From NCBI RefSeq assembly GCF_901827205.1, contig NZ_LR594675.1, forward strand, positions 5,140,001-5,204,000: a stretch of 64,000 nt of DNA, read 5' to 3'. Shown here one piece after another: positions 41,111-51,140 of this stretch. Each line of letters starts with the position of its first letter. The stretch's first letter is position 1. Origin of the DNA: Variovorax sp. PBS-H4 (GTDB lineage: Bacteria > Pseudomonadota > Gammaproteobacteria > Burkholderiales > Burkholderiaceae_C). A model generated the notes under the pieces. The model did not search any database and was not told where the DNA came from. It saw only the letters and a program-made list of their open reading frames with translations. Position numbers and translations under genes: made by a program.

Positions 41111-44029
41111 ATGTCTGCTGACGCCGCCTCCACCACCGACTACCGCGCCACCCTCAACCTGCCCGACACGCCCTTCCCGATGCGCGGCGACCTGCCCAAG
41201 CGCGAGCCGGGCTGGGTCCAGGAATGGAACGACGAAGGACGCTACCACCGCCTGCGCGACGCCCGCCGCGGCGCGCCCAAGTTCATCCTGCACGACGGCC
41301 CGCCCTATGCCAACGGCCAGATCCACATGGGCCATGCCGTCAACAAGATCCTGAAGGACATGATCACCAAGGCGCGCCAGCTCGAGGGCTACGACGCGCT
41401 CTACGTGCCCGGCTGGGACTGCCACGGCCTGCCGATCGAAAACGCCATCGAGAAGAAGTACGGCCGAAACCTCAGCCGCGACGAAATGCAGGCCAAGAGC
41501 CGCGCCTACGCGTCCGAGCAGATCGCGCAGCAGATGGCCGACTTCCAGCGCCTGGGCGTGCTGGGCGAATGGGACCATCCATACAAGACCATGGATTTCG
41601 CCAACGAGGCGGGCGAGCTGCGCGCATTCAAGCGCGTGATCGAGCGGGGCTTCGTTTATCGCGGGCTGAAGCCCGTGTACTGGTGCTTCGACTGCGGCTC
41701 CTCGCTGGCGGAGTTCGAGATCGAGTATGCGGACAAGAAGTCGAACACGGTCGATGTCGCCTTCAAGGCGCACGAGCCGAATCGGGTGCTGGAGGCCTTC
41801 GGAACAGAGAGCGAAGGCAAGGACATCTTCGCGGTGATCTGGACCACCACCGCGTGGACCATCCCCGCCAACCAGGCGCTCAACCTCAACCCCGAGCTCG
41901 ACTACGCGCTGGTCGACACCGAGCGCGGCCTGCTGATCCTGGCCGCCTCGCTGGTCGAGATGTGCATGAACCGCTACGCGCTTGACGGCAAGGTGCTCGC
42001 CACGGTCAAGGGCGAGAAGCTGGGCGGCCTGGAGTTCGAGCACCCGCTGTACGACGTCGATCCCGGCTACCGCCGCCTGTCGCCCGTCTACCTGGCCGAC
42101 TACGCCACCGCCGACGACGGCACCGGCATCGTCCACTCCTCCCCGGCTTACGGCCTGGACGACTTCAATTCCTGCGTCTCCCACGGCCTGGCCTACGACG
42201 ACATCCTGAACCCCGTCCAGGGCAACGGCACCTATGCGCCGGACTTCCCGCTCTTCGGCGGCGAACACATCTGGAAGGCGGTGCCGCACATCATCCAGGC
42301 CCTGCGCGATGCCGGCCGGCTGCTGGCCACCGAGGCCATCACCCACAGCTACCCGCACTGCTGGCGCCACAAGACGCCAGTGATCTATCGCGCCGCCGCA
42401 CAATGGTTCGTGCGCATGGACGAGGGCGAGGGCGTGTTCACCAAGGACAAGGCGCCCAAGACCCTGCGCCGGATGGCGCTGGAGGCGATCGAAGAGACCG
42501 GCTTCTATCCCGAGAACGGCAAGGCGCGCCTGCACGACATGATCGCCAACCGGCCCGACTGGTGCATCAGCCGCCAGCGCAGTTGGGGCGTGCCGATCCC
42601 CTTCTTCCTGCACAAGGACACGGGCGAACTGCATCCTCGCACCATGGAGATCCTCGACCAGGCCGCCGGCATCGTCGAACAGGGCGGCATCGAAGCCTGG
42701 AGCCGGGTGACGGCCGAGGAGATCCTCGGGCCCGACGACGCACCCCACTACACCAAGAGCACCGACATCCTCGAGGTCTGGTTCGACTCCGGCTCCACGT
42801 TTTCGCACGTGCTGCGCGGCACCCATGCAAACGTGCACCACGAGACCGGCCCCGAGGCGGACCTCTACCTCGAAGGCCATGACCAGCACCGCGGCTGGTT
42901 CCACTCGTCGCTGCTGATCGCCTGCGCGCTCGAAGGCCGCGCCCCCTACAAGGGCCTGCTGACCCACGGTTTCACCGTCGACAGCCAGGGCCGCAAGATG
43001 AGCAAGTCGCTCGGCAATGGCATCGAGCCGCAGGAAGTGAACAAGAAGCTCGGCGCAGAGATCATCCGCCTCTGGGTGGCGGCCAGCGACTACTCGGGCG
43101 ACATCGCCGGCGACGACAAGATCCTCGCCCGCGTGGTGGATGCCTACCGCCGCATCCGCAACACACTGCGCTTCCTGCTCGCCAACACGAGCGACTTCGA
43201 CATCGCCAAGGATGCGGTGCCACTCGACCAGTTGCTCGAGATCGACCGCTACGCCCTGAGCCGCGCCGCGCAGTTCCAGGCCGAGGTGCTCGCGCACTAC
43301 AAGGTCTACGAATTCCACCCGGTGGTGGCCAAGCTGCAGGTCTACTGTTCGGAGGACCTGGGCGCGTTCTATCTCGACATCCTGAAGGACCGCCTCTATA
43401 CCACCGCGCCCGGCTCTCTCGCGCGGCGTAGCGCGCAGACGGCGCTCTGGCACATCACGCAGGCGATGCTGCGCTGGATGGCGCCCTTCCTGAGCTTCAC
43501 GGCGGAAGAGGCCTGGAAGTTCTGCGGCAACGGCGAGTCGATCTTCACCCAGGTCTACTGCAAGCTGGGCCAGCCCAACGAGGCGCTCCTGGCCAAGTGG
43601 TCGCGCATCCGCGAAGTGCGCAACGGCATCAACAAGAGCATCGAAGCGCTGCGCACCGAAGGCAAGGTCGGCTCTTCGCTGCAAGCCAACGTGGCGCTGT
43701 GGGCGGACGGGCAGATCCTGGCCGACCTGCAGAGCCTGGGCGATGACCTCAAGTTTGTCTTCATCACCTCTGCGGCTGCAATACGCCCCGCCGATTCACA
43801 TGAAATCGCAAGGGCGGGAGCCACCAACCTTGCGCCGACCGGCGGATCGCACGTCGGTGCCATGGAGATGGGCATGCTTGCGTCCAAGGTGACGTCCTCC
43901 GAAAGCACCAAGTGCGAGCGCTGCTGGCACTGGCGCGACGACGTCGGCCACGACCCGGCGCACCCGGGCCTGTGCAGCCGCTGCACCAGCAACCTGTTCG
44001 GCGCGGGCGAAGCCAGGAGCGCTGCCTGA
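41111..44029 (+). CDS. ileS: Isoleucyl-tRNA synthetase
   Basis: The 972-aa class Ia synthetase charges tRNA-Ile. HIGH is HMGH (72-75) in GPPYANGQIHMGHAV; KMSKS is at 629-633; the CP1 editing domain has IWTTTAWTIPANQALN. The C-terminal zinc finger TKCERCWHWRDDVGHD ... GLCSRC is of the bacterial type. The leader holds a terminator-like hairpin and a REP-like element. The stop overlaps the lspA start by one base (TGATG). Confidence 0.98.
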   Translation: MSADAASTTDYRATLNLPDTPFPMRGDLPKREPGWVQEWNDEGRYHRLRDARRGAPKFILHDGPPYANGQIHMGHAVNKILKDMITKARQLEGYDALYVPGWDCHGLPIENAIEKKYGRNLSRDEMQAKSRAYASEQIAQQMADFQRLGVLGEWDHPYKTMDFANEAGELRAFKRVIERGFVYRGLKPVYWCFDCGSSLAEFEIEYADKKSNTVDVAFKAHEPNRVLEAFGTESEGKDIFAVIWTTTAWTIPANQALNLNPELDYALVDTERGLLILAASLVEMCMNRYALDGKVLATVKGEKLGGLEFEHPLYDVDPGYRRLSPVYLADYATADDGTGIVHSSPAYGLDDFNSCVSHGLAYDDILNPVQGNGTYAPDFPLFGGEHIWKAVPHIIQALRDAGRLLATEAITHSYPHCWRHKTPVIYRAAAQWFVRMDEGEGVFTKDKAPKTLRRMALEAIEETGFYPENGKARLHDMIANRPDWCISRQRSWGVPIPFFLHKDTGELHPRTMEILDQAAGIVEQGGIEAWSRVTAEEILGPDDAPHYTKSTDILEVWFDSGSTFSHVLRGTHANVHHETGPEADLYLEGHDQHRGWFHSSLLIACALEGRAPYKGLLTHGFTVDSQGRKMSKSLGNGIEPQEVNKKLGAEIIRLWVAASDYSGDIAGDDKILARVVDAYRRIRNTLRFLLANTSDFDIAKDAVPLDQLLEIDRYALSRAAQFQAEVLAHYKVYEFHPVVAKLQVYCSEDLGAFYLDILKDRLYTTAPGSLARRSAQTALWHITQAMLRWMAPFLSFTAEEAWKFCGNGESIFTQVYCKLGQPNEALLAKWSRIREVRNGINKSIEALRTEGKVGSSLQANVALWADGQILADLQSLGDDLKFVFITSAAAIRPADSHEIARAGATNLAPTGGSHVGAMEMGMLASKVTSSESTKCERCWHWRDDVGHDPAHPGLCSRCTSNLFGAGEARSAA

Positions 44030-44532
44030 TGGCCGCCACCCGCTCCCTCGCCTCGCCGCGCACCGGCATCTGGCCCTGGCTCGCGCTGGCGCTGGTGATC
44101 CTGATCCTCGACCAGTTCACCAAGACGCTGATCCTCGGCTACTACAAGCTGGGCGATGCCACCTACGTCACCAGCTTCTTCAACATCGTGCGCGCCCACA
44201 ACACCGGAGCCGCCTTCTCCTTCCTCGCGGACGCAGCGGGCTGGCAGCGCTGGTTCTTCACCGCCATCGGGGTCGCGGCGGCGCTGTTCATCGTCTGGAT
44301 GCTGCGCTCGCATGCGGGGCAAAAGCTCTTCTCCTTCGCCATGGCTGCAATCCTCGGCGGCGCGATCGGCAACGTGGTCGACCGCATGATGCATGGCTAC
44401 GTGGTCGACTTCCTCGACTTCCACCTGGCCGGCCGGCACTTCCCCGCCTTCAACGTGGCCGACAGCGCCATCACGCTCGGCGCGATCTGCCTCATCCTCG
44501 ACGAGCTGCGACGCGTGCGCCGCGGCAAGTAG
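44029..44532 (+). CDS. lspA: Lipoprotein signal peptidase II
   Basis: The 167-aa inner-membrane aspartyl protease cleaves prolipoprotein signal peptides. It has four hydrophobic segments (about 14-32, 72-92, 100-118, 146-160), the DQFTKTLI motif, NTGAAFSFL, GNVVDRMMHGYVVDFLDF and FPAFNVADSAI. The catalytic pair is most likely Asp127 and Asp145. It is translationally coupled to ileS, the classical ileS-lspA arrangement. Confidence 0.97.
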   Translation: MAATRSLASPRTGIWPWLALALVILILDQFTKTLILGYYKLGDATYVTSFFNIVRAHNTGAAFSFLADAAGWQRWFFTAIGVAAALFIVWMLRSHAGQKLFSFAMAAILGGAIGNVVDRMMHGYVVDFLDFHLAGRHFPAFNVADSAITLGAICLILDELRRVRRGK

Positions 44533-44585
44533 CGGCCGCCTCCGGCAAGCGCGGGCCGACGGCTGGTCTATAGTCGTCGGCTTCC

Positions 44586-46244
44586 ATGAAGCACCTGTTG
44601 AATCTACTGGCCGCCGTTGCGCTGCTGGTATGGGGCACCCATCTCGTTCGCACCGGCGTGCTGCGCGTCTTCGGCGCCAACCTGCGCAAGATCCTGGTCC
44701 ACAGCATGCGCAACCGCTTTACCGCGGCGCTTTCGGGCATCGGCGTCACGGCGCTGGTCCAGTCGAGCACCGCCACGTCGCTGATGACCTCCTCCTTCGT
44801 CGGCCAGGGCCTGGTGGCGCTGCCGGCCGCGCTGGCCGTGATGCGCGGCGCCGACGTGGGCACCGCGCTGATGTCGGTGCTGTTCTCGGCCGACCTCTCC
44901 TGGCTGTCGCCGCTCTTCATCTTCGTCGGCGTCGTGCTTTTCATCTCGCGCGGCTCCAGCGTGGCAGGCCGCGTCGGGCGGGTGCTGATCGGCCTCGGCC
45001 TGATGCTGCTGGCGCTGCGCCTGGTGGTCGAAGCCACCGGGCCGCTGTTCTCTTCGCCGGCAGTCCTCGAACTGCTCGCCTCGCTCGGCAGCGACGTGCT
45101 GCTGGAGATCACCATCGGCGCGGTGCTGGCCATCGCGGCCTACTCCAGTCTCGCGGTGGTGCTGCTGGTGGCCGCCATGGCGAGCTCCAACGTGGTGCCG
45201 CTGGACGTGGCGCTGGGCCTGGTGCTGGGCGCCAACCTCGGCAGCGGCCTGCTGGCCGTGCTGACCACCGCGAAATCCTCGGTCGAAGTGCGCCAGGTCA
45301 CCGTGGGCAACCTCGTCTTCAAGCTGCTGGGCGTGGCGATCGCCGCGCCCTTTGTCGGGACCTACCTGCGCGAGGCCCGGCCCTATATCTCCGACGCAAC
45401 GCAGCTGGTCGTGCTCTTCCACCTGGGCTTCAATCTGGTGATCAGCATCGGCTTCATCGGCTTCACCGGCTGGGTCGCGCGACTGATGACGCACCTGCTC
45501 CCCATGCCGACCGACCCCACGGCCATGCAGCGGCCGCGCCACCTCGATCCGTCGGCGCTGTCCACGCCCACCCTCGCCATCTCCAATGCCGCGCGCGAGG
45601 CCCTGCACCAGGCCGACGTGGTCGAGACCATGCTGATCGGCATGCTCAAGGTGATCCGCGACAACGACCTGCGCCTGGCTGCCGAGCTGCGCAAGATGGA
45701 CGACACGGTGGACGAGCTGTACTCGGCCATCAAGTACTACCTGACCAAGATCTCCCGCGAGGCACTCGGCGAGGAGGAAAGCCGGCGCTGGACCGACATC
45801 GTCAGCTTCACGATCAACATGGAGCAGATCGGCGACATCATCGAGCGGGTGATCCTCGACATCGAGGACAAGAAGATCAAGAAGCAACGCAACTTCTCGG
45901 CCGCCGGCATGCGCGAGATCGTCGAGCTGCACGAGCGCCTGCTCGCCAACCTGCGGCTCGGCATGAGCGTGTTCCTCAATGCCAACGTGCGCGACGCCCA
46001 GAAGCTGCTGGAGGAGAAGGCGCGCTTTCGCGACCTGGAGCGTGCCTACGCTTCCACGCACCTCGAGCGGCTTGCGGAACAGACCGCCTCGAGCATCGAG
46101 ACCAGCTCGCTGCACATCGACCTGATCAGCGAGCTCAAGCGCATCAACTCGCACATCTGCTCGATCGCCTACCCGATCCTCGACTCCGCCGGCGCGCTCT
46201 CGCGCACGCGGATGCGCGAGTCGCGGCTCAGTCCGATGGAGTGA
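44586..46244 (+). CDS. Na/Pi-cotransporter II-type protein with PhoU-like domain
   Basis: The 552-aa membrane protein has the NptA/YjbB-like transporter in residues 1-310: first repeat GIGVTALVQSSTATSLMTSS, second repeat AIAAYSSLAVVLLVAAMASS with LGANLGSGLLAVLTTAK. A PhoU-like helical domain follows (about 335-545, EALHQADVVETMLIGMLKV). It probably exports or balances phosphate with Na+. The strict QSS of the second repeat is replaced by YSS. It lies 53 nt after lspA. Confidence 0.9.
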   Translation: MKHLLNLLAAVALLVWGTHLVRTGVLRVFGANLRKILVHSMRNRFTAALSGIGVTALVQSSTATSLMTSSFVGQGLVALPAALAVMRGADVGTALMSVLFSADLSWLSPLFIFVGVVLFISRGSSVAGRVGRVLIGLGLMLLALRLVVEATGPLFSSPAVLELLASLGSDVLLEITIGAVLAIAAYSSLAVVLLVAAMASSNVVPLDVALGLVLGANLGSGLLAVLTTAKSSVEVRQVTVGNLVFKLLGVAIAAPFVGTYLREARPYISDATQLVVLFHLGFNLVISIGFIGFTGWVARLMTHLLPMPTDPTAMQRPRHLDPSALSTPTLAISNAAREALHQADVVETMLIGMLKVIRDNDLRLAAELRKMDDTVDELYSAIKYYLTKISREALGEEESRRWTDIVSFTINMEQIGDIIERVILDIEDKKIKKQRNFSAAGMREIVELHERLLANLRLGMSVFLNANVRDAQKLLEEKARFRDLERAYASTHLERLAEQTASSIETSSLHIDLISELKRINSHICSIAYPILDSAGALSRTRMRESRLSPME

Positions 46245-46253
46245 GCCGGCCCT

Positions 46254-47240
46254 TCAAAGCGTGAGGATCGTGCAGCCCGTGGTCTTGCGCGCTTCCAGGT
46301 CGCGGTGTGCCTGCTGCACCTCGGCCAGCGGATAGCGCTGTGCGATCGGGATCTTGACCGCGCCGCTTTCCACCACCTTGAACAGGTCGTCCGCCATTGC
46401 CTGCGTGCGCTCGCGGCTCGAGGTGTGGGAGAACAGCGTCGGACGGGTCACGTAGAGCGAGCCCTTGGACGCCAGCAGGCCGAGATTGAAGGGCGGCACC
46501 GGCCCCGAGCCGTTGCCGAAGATCGCGAGCAGGCCGAAGGGCCGCAGGCAGTCCAGCGAGCCCTCGAAGGTGTCCTTGCCCACCGAGTCGTAGACCACCT
46601 TCACGCCCTGGCCGCCTGTGATCTCCTTGACGCGCTCGGCGAAATTCTCTTTGCTGTAGTTGATCGCATGCGCCGCGCCGTGCTCCAGCGCCAGCTTGCA
46701 CTTGGCGTCGGTCCCGGCCGTGCCGATCAGCTGCAGGCCCAGGGCCTTGGCCCACTGACAGGCGATCAGGCCGACGCCCCCGGCAGCGGCGTGGAAGAGG
46801 ATGAAGTCGCCCGGCTGCAAGCCCTCGGCCGGCAGCGTCTTCTTCAGCAGGTACTGGGCGGTCAGGCCCTTGAGCATCATGGCCGCGCCGGTCTCGAAAG
46901 AGATGGCATCGGGCAGCCTGCACACGTTCTTCGCGGGCATCACGCGCAGCTCGCTGTAGGCGCCGGGTGGCTGGCTGGCATAGGCGGCACGGTCGCCAGC
47001 CTTGAGGTGCGCAACGCCCTCGCCTACCGCCTCGACCACCCCCGCGGCTTCCATGCCGAGCTGAAGCGGCATCGCGAACGGATAGAGCCCGCTGCGTTGG
47101 TAGGTGTCGATGAAGTTGAGGCCGACCGCATGGTGGCGGATGCGTATTTCGCCGGGGCCGGGCTCGCCGACCTCCACGTCGACGATCTTCAGTTCCTCGG
47201 GACCGCCGTGGCGGTCGATGCGAACGGCTTGGCTGCGCAT
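46254..47240 (-). CDS. Quinone oxidoreductase (zeta-crystallin-like MDR)
   Basis: The 328-aa zinc-free medium-chain reductase is of the Qor type and reduces quinones with NADPH. It has VGLNFIDTYQRSGLYP, GMEAAGVVEAVGEGV, FHAAAGGVGLIACQWAKALG for NADPH and VYDSVGKDTF. Catalytic zinc Cys/His ligands are absent, as expected. It lies 98 nt after the amidohydrolase-operon Bug gene on the same strand, so read-through is possible. GAGGACACCC precedes the ATG. Confidence 0.94.
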   Translation of the reverse strand: MRSQAVRIDRHGGPEELKIVDVEVGEPGPGEIRIRHHAVGLNFIDTYQRSGLYPFAMPLQLGMEAAGVVEAVGEGVAHLKAGDRAAYASQPPGAYSELRVMPAKNVCRLPDAISFETGAAMMLKGLTAQYLLKKTLPAEGLQPGDFILFHAAAGGVGLIACQWAKALGLQLIGTAGTDAKCKLALEHGAAHAINYSKENFAERVKEITGGQGVKVVYDSVGKDTFEGSLDCLRPFGLLAIFGNGSGPVPPFNLGLLASKGSLYVTRPTLFSHTSSRERTQAMADDLFKVVESGAVKIPIAQRYPLAEVQQAHRDLEARKTTGCTILTL

Positions 47241-47338
47241 GGGTGTCCTCTTTCAGTTCGGCTTGCACGAAAAGAGCACATGGTAGACACGCCGGCGATC
47301 CGGCGCAGCGCCGCGCCAAATGTCCGCGCGCCGGCGGA

Positions 47339-48343
47339 TCAGTTCGGCGGCGCGATGTTCTCGTCGCGCACCACTTTCGTCCACCGCGCAACATCGGTGG
47401 CCAGAAAGGCCTGCGCTTCGCGTGCGGTGGTAGGCCAGGGCTCCGCCGCCTGCAGCTTGAGCGTCTGGACGATATCGGGCCGCCGCAGCGTGGCCTGCAC
47501 CATCTCGTTGAGCTTCGCGGTGATCGCCGGCGGCAGGTTTTTCGGGCCGGCCAGCGCATACCAGGCGCTCACGTCGAAGTCCGGCAGCACCGTCTCGGCG
47601 ACGCTGGGCACCTCCGGAAAGGCCGCGAAGCGGTTGCGCGACGTGACGGCCAACGGCTTGACCTTGCCGCTCTCGATGTGCGAGGCCATGCCGGCCAGCG
47701 AGGTGAAGATGATCGGCACTTCGCCGCCCATCACTGCCAGCGCCGGCGCGCTGCCGCCCTTGTAGGGCACGTGGGTGAACTGCACGCCGGCACGCGCCTG
47801 GAACAGCACGGCGGCCAGGTGCATGCCGCTGCCGGTGCCGCCGGAGCCGTAGTCGATCTTGCCGGGCTGCGCCTTGGCTTGCGCCACCAGTTCCTGGATG
47901 CTGTTCGCCGTGGCGCCAGGCCCGGCGATGATCGCGAAGGGGCTGCGCGCCACCATCGAGATCATGGTGAAGTCGTTGACCGCGTCGAAGGGCAGCGACT
48001 TGTACAGGCCCGGCGCCGCCGAATGGCCCGAGGCCATCAGGAACAGCGTGTAGCCGTCGGGTTCGGCCTTGGCGACGTAGTTCGCGCCGATGGTCCCGCC
48101 TGCACCGGGCTTGCCCTCGACGACGGCCTGCTGGCCGAACTGCTCCGGGAACTGCGCCGCCAGCAGGCGCGCCAGGGCGTCCACCGGGCCGCCGGAGGTG
48201 AAGCCGTGGATGATGCGCACCGGCTTCTGCGGCCAGGCCGCGGGGGCCGCACCCTGCGCGCCGGCGGGCGTGGCGGCCCACAGCAGCGAGGCCGATGCCA
48301 GCGCAGCGGCCGCCAGACGCCGCAAGGAGGACGAGGTGCTCAT
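47339..48343 (-). CDS. Bug/TctC-family periplasmic binding protein
   Basis: The 334-aa exported protein has a signal peptide (1-29, ending PAGAQ). Family blocks are VRIIHGFTSGGPVDALARLL, EGKPGAGGTIGANYVAKAE, IDYGSGGTGSGMHLAAVLF and THVPYKGG. It is the last gene of the amidohydrolase/ABC operon; its ATG overlaps the preceding amidohydrolase stop by 4 nt. No TctA/TctB adjoins, so it may work with a remote transporter or sense the pathway compound. Confidence 0.95.
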   Translation of the reverse strand: MSTSSSLRRLAAAALASASLLWAATPAGAQGAAPAAWPQKPVRIIHGFTSGGPVDALARLLAAQFPEQFGQQAVVEGKPGAGGTIGANYVAKAEPDGYTLFLMASGHSAAPGLYKSLPFDAVNDFTMISMVARSPFAIIAGPGATANSIQELVAQAKAQPGKIDYGSGGTGSGMHLAAVLFQARAGVQFTHVPYKGGSAPALAVMGGEVPIIFTSLAGMASHIESGKVKPLAVTSRNRFAAFPEVPSVAETVLPDFDVSAWYALAGPKNLPPAITAKLNEMVQATLRRPDIVQTLKLQAAEPWPTTAREAQAFLATDVARWTKVVRDENIAPPN

Positions 48344-49761
48344 AGGACGAAGCGCTCCGGTTGTGGCCCGCGCTCGACGGGCCGTGATTCGTAATGGCCT
48401 TCCTCGAACATGCGCAGCCGCGAGGCCAGCAGTTCCTCGTTGAGCCGCGCCAGCCGCCCGGCGTCGAAGCACAGCCGGCCGTCGCGCTTGGCGAAGCGTC
48501 CCGCGACCATGACGATCTCGATATCGGAAGTTTCGGCGTACATGACCACCACGTGGGCCGGGTTTCCCCCTGGCATGGCGGGAAAGATGTTGAGCCCGCG
48601 GGTGTCGAACATCACCAGGTCGGCCTGCTTGCCGGGCGTGATCGAGCCTGTCTTCTTCTCCAGGCCGAAGGCTTTTGCACCGCCCATCGTGGCCCAGTAC
48701 AGCGCATCGCGGGTCAGTGTCGAATGCTGCGTCTTCGCGGGCCACTGCCCGGCCGCGTAGAGGCTGCGGTTGTCGAGCTCGCGCTGGTGCAGAAAGGCAT
48801 GGCGCATGACCCAGAGCATCGAGCTGTTGAAGTAGGGGTCGCAATCGGTCCCGATCGAGGGCACCGCGCCATGCTTCACCAGCCGCCCCAGCATCGCCGG
48901 CTGCTCGTAGTTCAGCATCTCGGTGAGATTGGTGGCGGTGATGGTGCAGCCGGCGTCGAGCACGATCTTCAGTTCGGCGTCGTCGAAGCAGTTCCCGTGC
49001 CCGATGTTGTGGTCCGGCCCGAGCAGGCCTTCGGCCGCCAGCCGGGGATAGCCGTCCTCGACCACCCGCTTGCCCTTGCGGCCGTAGGTGTGGGCCGAGT
49101 TGATCAGCCCGTATTCGCGCGCGAGCCGGATGTCGTGCGCCGCGACGTCGTACTCGCCCCAATCGGGCCCGAGGATCGCCATCGCGAGCGTGACCAGGCG
49201 GTCGTCGGAAGCGAGGCGGCCGGTACGCAGGCGGTGGATCTCCTCCCGCGGGAACGGCTTCTTGTGGTACGGGATCTCGCCCGGGCGTTCCGGCGGCTTC
49301 ACCGTCCCGCGCGCGAAGACGGCGCGCACGCCCGACTCCTCCAGCGCGTCGATGGCCGTGTCGGTCATTTCGGCGTCGCGCAGGATGTGACACCAGTCGA
49401 CGATGGTGGTGGTGCCGTTGCGCAGCTGGTTGAGCGCCCCGAGCAGGTTGCCCAGGTACACGTCGCGCACGCCGTAGCGGGTGGCGAGGTTCTTGTGCAT
49501 GTTGGCGTGGTAGTCGCGGCTGCCGACCCAGTCGCTGCCGATGCCGCGCAGCTGGAACTCCCAGGTGTGGATGTGGGCGTTGACCATGCCGGGCGTGACG
49601 ATGCGGCCACGGCCGTCCACCACTTCATCGGCCTCGGCACCCAGGCGTGGGCCGACCGCGAGGATTTTCTCGCCCTCGATCAGGATGTCGGCTTCGTCGA
49701 AGTCGCCGACGGCAGGGTCCATGGAGAGCACGCAGGCGTTCTGGATCAGGGTTCGGGTCAT
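48340..49761 (-). CDS. ATZ/TRZ-type metal-dependent amidohydrolase
   Basis: The 473-aa TIM-barrel hydrolase belongs to the group with atrazine/triazine hydrolases, SAH deaminase and guanine deaminase. The metal ligands are His63 and His65 (VNAHIHTWE), His224 (INSAHTYG), His255 (NIGHGNCFDD) and Asp306 (SIGTDCDPY). The C-terminal block GSITPGKQADLVMFD is standard. The substrate is unknown; it differs clearly from the two sister amidohydrolases of the operon. It is 32 nt after the second amidohydrolase gene and overlaps the Bug gene by 4 nt. Confidence 0.93.
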   Translation of the reverse strand: MTRTLIQNACVLSMDPAVGDFDEADILIEGEKILAVGPRLGAEADEVVDGRGRIVTPGMVNAHIHTWEFQLRGIGSDWVGSRDYHANMHKNLATRYGVRDVYLGNLLGALNQLRNGTTTIVDWCHILRDAEMTDTAIDALEESGVRAVFARGTVKPPERPGEIPYHKKPFPREEIHRLRTGRLASDDRLVTLAMAILGPDWGEYDVAAHDIRLAREYGLINSAHTYGRKGKRVVEDGYPRLAAEGLLGPDHNIGHGNCFDDAELKIVLDAGCTITATNLTEMLNYEQPAMLGRLVKHGAVPSIGTDCDPYFNSSMLWVMRHAFLHQRELDNRSLYAAGQWPAKTQHSTLTRDALYWATMGGAKAFGLEKKTGSITPGKQADLVMFDTRGLNIFPAMPGGNPAHVVVMYAETSDIEIVMVAGRFAKRDGRLCFDAGRLARLNEELLASRLRMFEEGHYESRPVERGPQPERFVL

Positions 49762-49793
49762 GTCTGCATCGATCAGTTGGTTGGAAGAAGAAC

Positions 49794-51140
49794 TCAGGGT
49801 GCTGGCGCCGCGGCGCCGAACAGGCGTTCGCGCACGCGCCGGGTGGCGTCGACCGCCGCTTCGCGCGCGCCGCCCACCAGCTCGCCGCCGCGCTTGCGCA
49901 CGTGGCCGTCCACGATCACGGTGTCGACGTCGCCCACGTTGGCCTGCAGCACCACGTGCGCGGCCGGGTCGCCCAGGGAGGGGCTGTAGCGGCCGGCGCG
50001 CAGCAGCACCAGGTCGGCCAGGCAGCCCGGCGCGATGCGCCCCAGCAACTCGCCCATGCCGATGGCGCGCGCGGCGTTCACGGTCGCATAGGCCAGCAGG
50101 TCGCGCGGCTGGATGAAGGGCGTGCCCGGATGGCGCACCAGCGGCCAACGGCCGGCGGCGCGTTCGCGCTCGGCTTCCTCGGCGCGCATCAGCAGGAAGG
50201 TCAGGCGCATCTGCGAGAACAGGTCGAGCGCGACGCGCGAGGGGACGTCCACGCCGAGGCTGGGCGTCACGCCGGCCCGGTGGGCACGCGCGATCACGCT
50301 GGTCGAGCGGCCGTCGCCCACCTCGCTCTCCGGCGTGAACGAGATGCCGCCGCCGCATTGCGCGATGAGCGCCAGCTCCTCGTCCAGGATCGGGTTGCAG
50401 TGCACCGGCAGCATGTCGCGGCCCAGCAGTCCGGCACCGTGCAGTTCATGGATCTGGCCCGCGACGTTCTGGTGGAAGGTCATCGGCAGGCCGAGTTCGC
50501 GCGCCAGGGCGATCTCGGGTTCCACCAGCGCCAGTCCCGCGAACTCGAGCGAGGCCAGCGCCACGGACAGGCGCACGAGCGCGTCGGCATCGCCGGCCCG
50601 TTCGCGCTGCAGCCCGCGCACCTGTTCCAGCCGCCACGGGTGGTCGGTGGCCAGCGTCTCGAAGCGCCCCAGCATGCCGTACCCGAACAGCACCCGCTGG
50701 CCCGTCCGGTCGTGCGCACGCAGCCCGGCCTCGGCATGGCCGGGGGTCATCACGTTGTGGCAGAAGTCCAGCACGGCCGTGATGCCGTTGTCGAGCATCT
50801 CCACGCCGGTGGCGAAAGTGGCATCGCCCACATCCTCGGCGGTGAATCGCTCGCGCAGCGGAAAGATGTGGCGGTTGTAGTCCCCCATGCCCCACATGCC
50901 CGCGCCCAGTCCCTTGAGCGGGCCTTGCCAAAGGTGGGTGTGGGTGTCGATCAGGCCCGGGATCAGGATCATCCCCCGGCCGTCGATGCAGTCGGCGCCA
51001 GAGCCGTCGAGGCCCTGCCCGACCGCGGCGATGCGGCGCCCTTCGATGCGCACATCGGCGGCCTGCAGGTCGCCGAGCGACGGGTCCATGCTGATGACGT
51101 TGGCACCGCGGACCAGCAGCGCGTGGCTTGGGGCATTCAT
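49794..51140 (-). CDS. ATZ/TRZ-type amidohydrolase (paralog A)
   Basis: The 448-aa amidohydrolase has metal ligands His67 and His69 (LIDTHTHLWQ), His223 (MTFHQNVAGQ), His247 (LPVHCNP) and Asp298 (SLGVDVPSR). It is closely similar along its length to the third amidohydrolase (55067-56428), for example in LDFCHNVMTP and HRAGVTPSLGVD, so the two arose by duplication. A cytosine/guanine deaminase- or triazine hydrolase-like reaction is expected; the substrate is unknown. Its start overlaps the stop of the DppF-like gene by 4 nt. Confidence 0.93.
   Translation of the reverse strand: MNAPSHALLVRGANVISMDPSLGDLQAADVRIEGRRIAAVGQGLDGSGADCIDGRGMILIPGLIDTHTHLWQGPLKGLGAGMWGMGDYNRHIFPLRERFTAEDVGDATFATGVEMLDNGITAVLDFCHNVMTPGHAEAGLRAHDRTGQRVLFGYGMLGRFETLATDHPWRLEQVRGLQRERAGDADALVRLSVALASLEFAGLALVEPEIALARELGLPMTFHQNVAGQIHELHGAGLLGRDMLPVHCNPILDEELALIAQCGGGISFTPESEVGDGRSTSVIARAHRAGVTPSLGVDVPSRVALDLFSQMRLTFLLMRAEEAERERAAGRWPLVRHPGTPFIQPRDLLAYATVNAARAIGMGELLGRIAPGCLADLVLLRAGRYSPSLGDPAAHVVLQANVGDVDTVIVDGHVRKRGGELVGGAREAAVDATRRVRERLFGAAAPAP

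Noticed and set aside
40985..43684. Very long open frame on the minus strand opposite ileS
   Set aside because: It is the antisense of a certain IleS gene with full motifs; long antisense frames are common in high-GC DNA with third-position G/C bias. The translation shows no recognisable domain.
47339..49393. 684-codon minus frame apparently fusing amidohydrolase sequence with the Bug protein
   Set aside because: The N-terminal part is the amidohydrolase region read in the wrong frame. The Bug protein starts at 48343 with its signal peptide and overlaps the real amidohydrolase stop by 4 nt.
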